A stretch of 13,290 nucleotides of DNA from an uncultured SAR324 cluster bacterium (lineage in GTDB: Bacteria; SAR324; NAC60-12), in the NCBI GenBank assembly GCA_902575715.1, contig CACGSI010000024.1, positions 1 to 13,290 of the forward strand, written 5' to 3'. Below, in pieces: positions 12,841-13,290 of this stretch; the first letter of the stretch is position 1, and each line of letters begins with the position of its first letter. The notes under the pieces were generated by a model, which saw nothing but the letters and a program-made list of their open reading frames with translations, searched no databases and was not told where the DNA came from. The translations under genes were made by a program, and so were the position numbers.

Positions 12841-13290
12841 TTAATCAAATTCTATAATACCATATTGACTAGAACTACATTGTAGATCATCCCAACATCC
12901 AGAACTTTTCCAGATTTGTCCACAATCTTGATTACCTGAACCATTATTGGGATTATTAGTACACCATTTTTCTGTGCTATTATCTTCCCATTTTGCGTCA
13001 CTGTTTGTGCAGCTGCTAGAGGTTCCACATAAATCGTCAGTTAACCCGTTGTCCCCACTAGTTGTTCCATTATCCCATATCCAAGTCCCTTCCGAATCTT
13101 GATCATTGGCTCCAATCCAAAGCCCTGGAGAACGGAAAAATTCTGTTGTCAGCCAATCGTTTTCTGCTTTAGTATTTACTGTAGTAATGTATCCACCTAA
13201 AGTATTAGCACTTTCTTTAGCTTCTTGCCAAGTAATGGTGCTAGTAGTTAAAGCATAAGTGTGCCCATTGTATGTTTTCGAAGCTTGTAT
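12841..13290 (-). CDS. C-type lectin-fold domain protein, C-terminal part (5' end outside window)
   Basis: The minus strand is open from the window edge to TAA at 12843-12841 (149 residues visible). The sequence follows the C-type lectin fold closely: TWQEAKESANTLGGYITTVN, then AENDWL, LWIGANDQDSEGTWIWDNG, a loop, WCTNNPNNGSG, QDCGQIW, GCWDDLQC and YGIIEFD. The WIG strand core, the EGTW motif and the paired cysteines near the end are family hallmarks. The NPNNG/WDD area is where calcium and sugar bind in eukaryotic members, though bacterial members often bind other ligands, for example as adhesins or as the variable proteins of retroelements. A window-edge truncation hides the N-terminus, so a signal peptide or additional domains cannot be judged. 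Its stop lies one base beyond the repeated att flank. Confidence 0.82.
   Translation of the reverse strand: MQASKTYNGHTYALTTSTITWQEAKESANTLGGYITTVNTKAENDWLTTEFFRSPGLWIGANDQDSEGTWIWDNGTTSGDNGLTDDLCGTSSSCTNSDAKWEDNSTEKWCTNNPNNGSGNQDCGQIWKSSGCWDDLQCSSSQYGIIEFD

Overview
The window is AT-rich bacterial DNA, probably from a Gram-negative, and the style of the genes (compact, AT-rich, ABC uptake operon, small tRNA-targeted islands) would fit a marine planktonic lineage. I cannot name the genus or phylum from the sequence alone. Gram-negative is inferred from a DsbA-like protein, cleavable signal peptides and a periplasmic-binding-protein ABC transporter.

Layout. (1) 1-2626 is core chromosome: the 3' end of a DsbA/thioredoxin-fold gene, a complete uvrC, then tRNA-Glu(TTC) and tRNA-Ala(GGC). 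(2) 2627-8144 is a compact integrative element of about 5.5 kb that uses the 3' end of tRNA-Ala as its attachment site. It carries a tyrosine integrase next to the tRNA, a small serine recombinase at the other end, two secreted four-cysteine proteins, a small membrane protein, a 37-residue CxxC peptide, and a leftward three-gene operon of tiny overlapping genes ending in a ribbon-helix-helix protein. The 12-bp core TCGTCTCCACCA recurs at 8133-8144. Both ends carry a tandem pair of the 11-mer TTTRGTGATGG in the same orientation, probably integrase arm sites. (3) 8145-12761 is a second segment with no recombinase. It holds an iron-type ABC importer operon (binding protein, fused double permease, ATPase) and is closed by a third copy of the tRNA-Ala 3' end at 12745-12761. 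(4) From 12762 onward a copy of the roughly 70-bp sequence that follows the second att copy appears again, directly followed by the 3' end of a leftward gene for a C-type-lectin-fold protein that runs off the window.

Reading of the whole: three att copies in direct orientation behind one tRNA gene suggest islands stacked one after another at a single tRNA-Ala site. The integrase-bearing element is closest to the tRNA and therefore probably the most recent arrival. The transporter block looks like a passenger island with att ends but no recombinase of its own, which might be moved in trans by the neighbouring integrase. The pattern resembles the tRNA-targeted nutrient-acquisition islands (tycheposons) described in marine picocyanobacteria, but I have no evidence of common descent.
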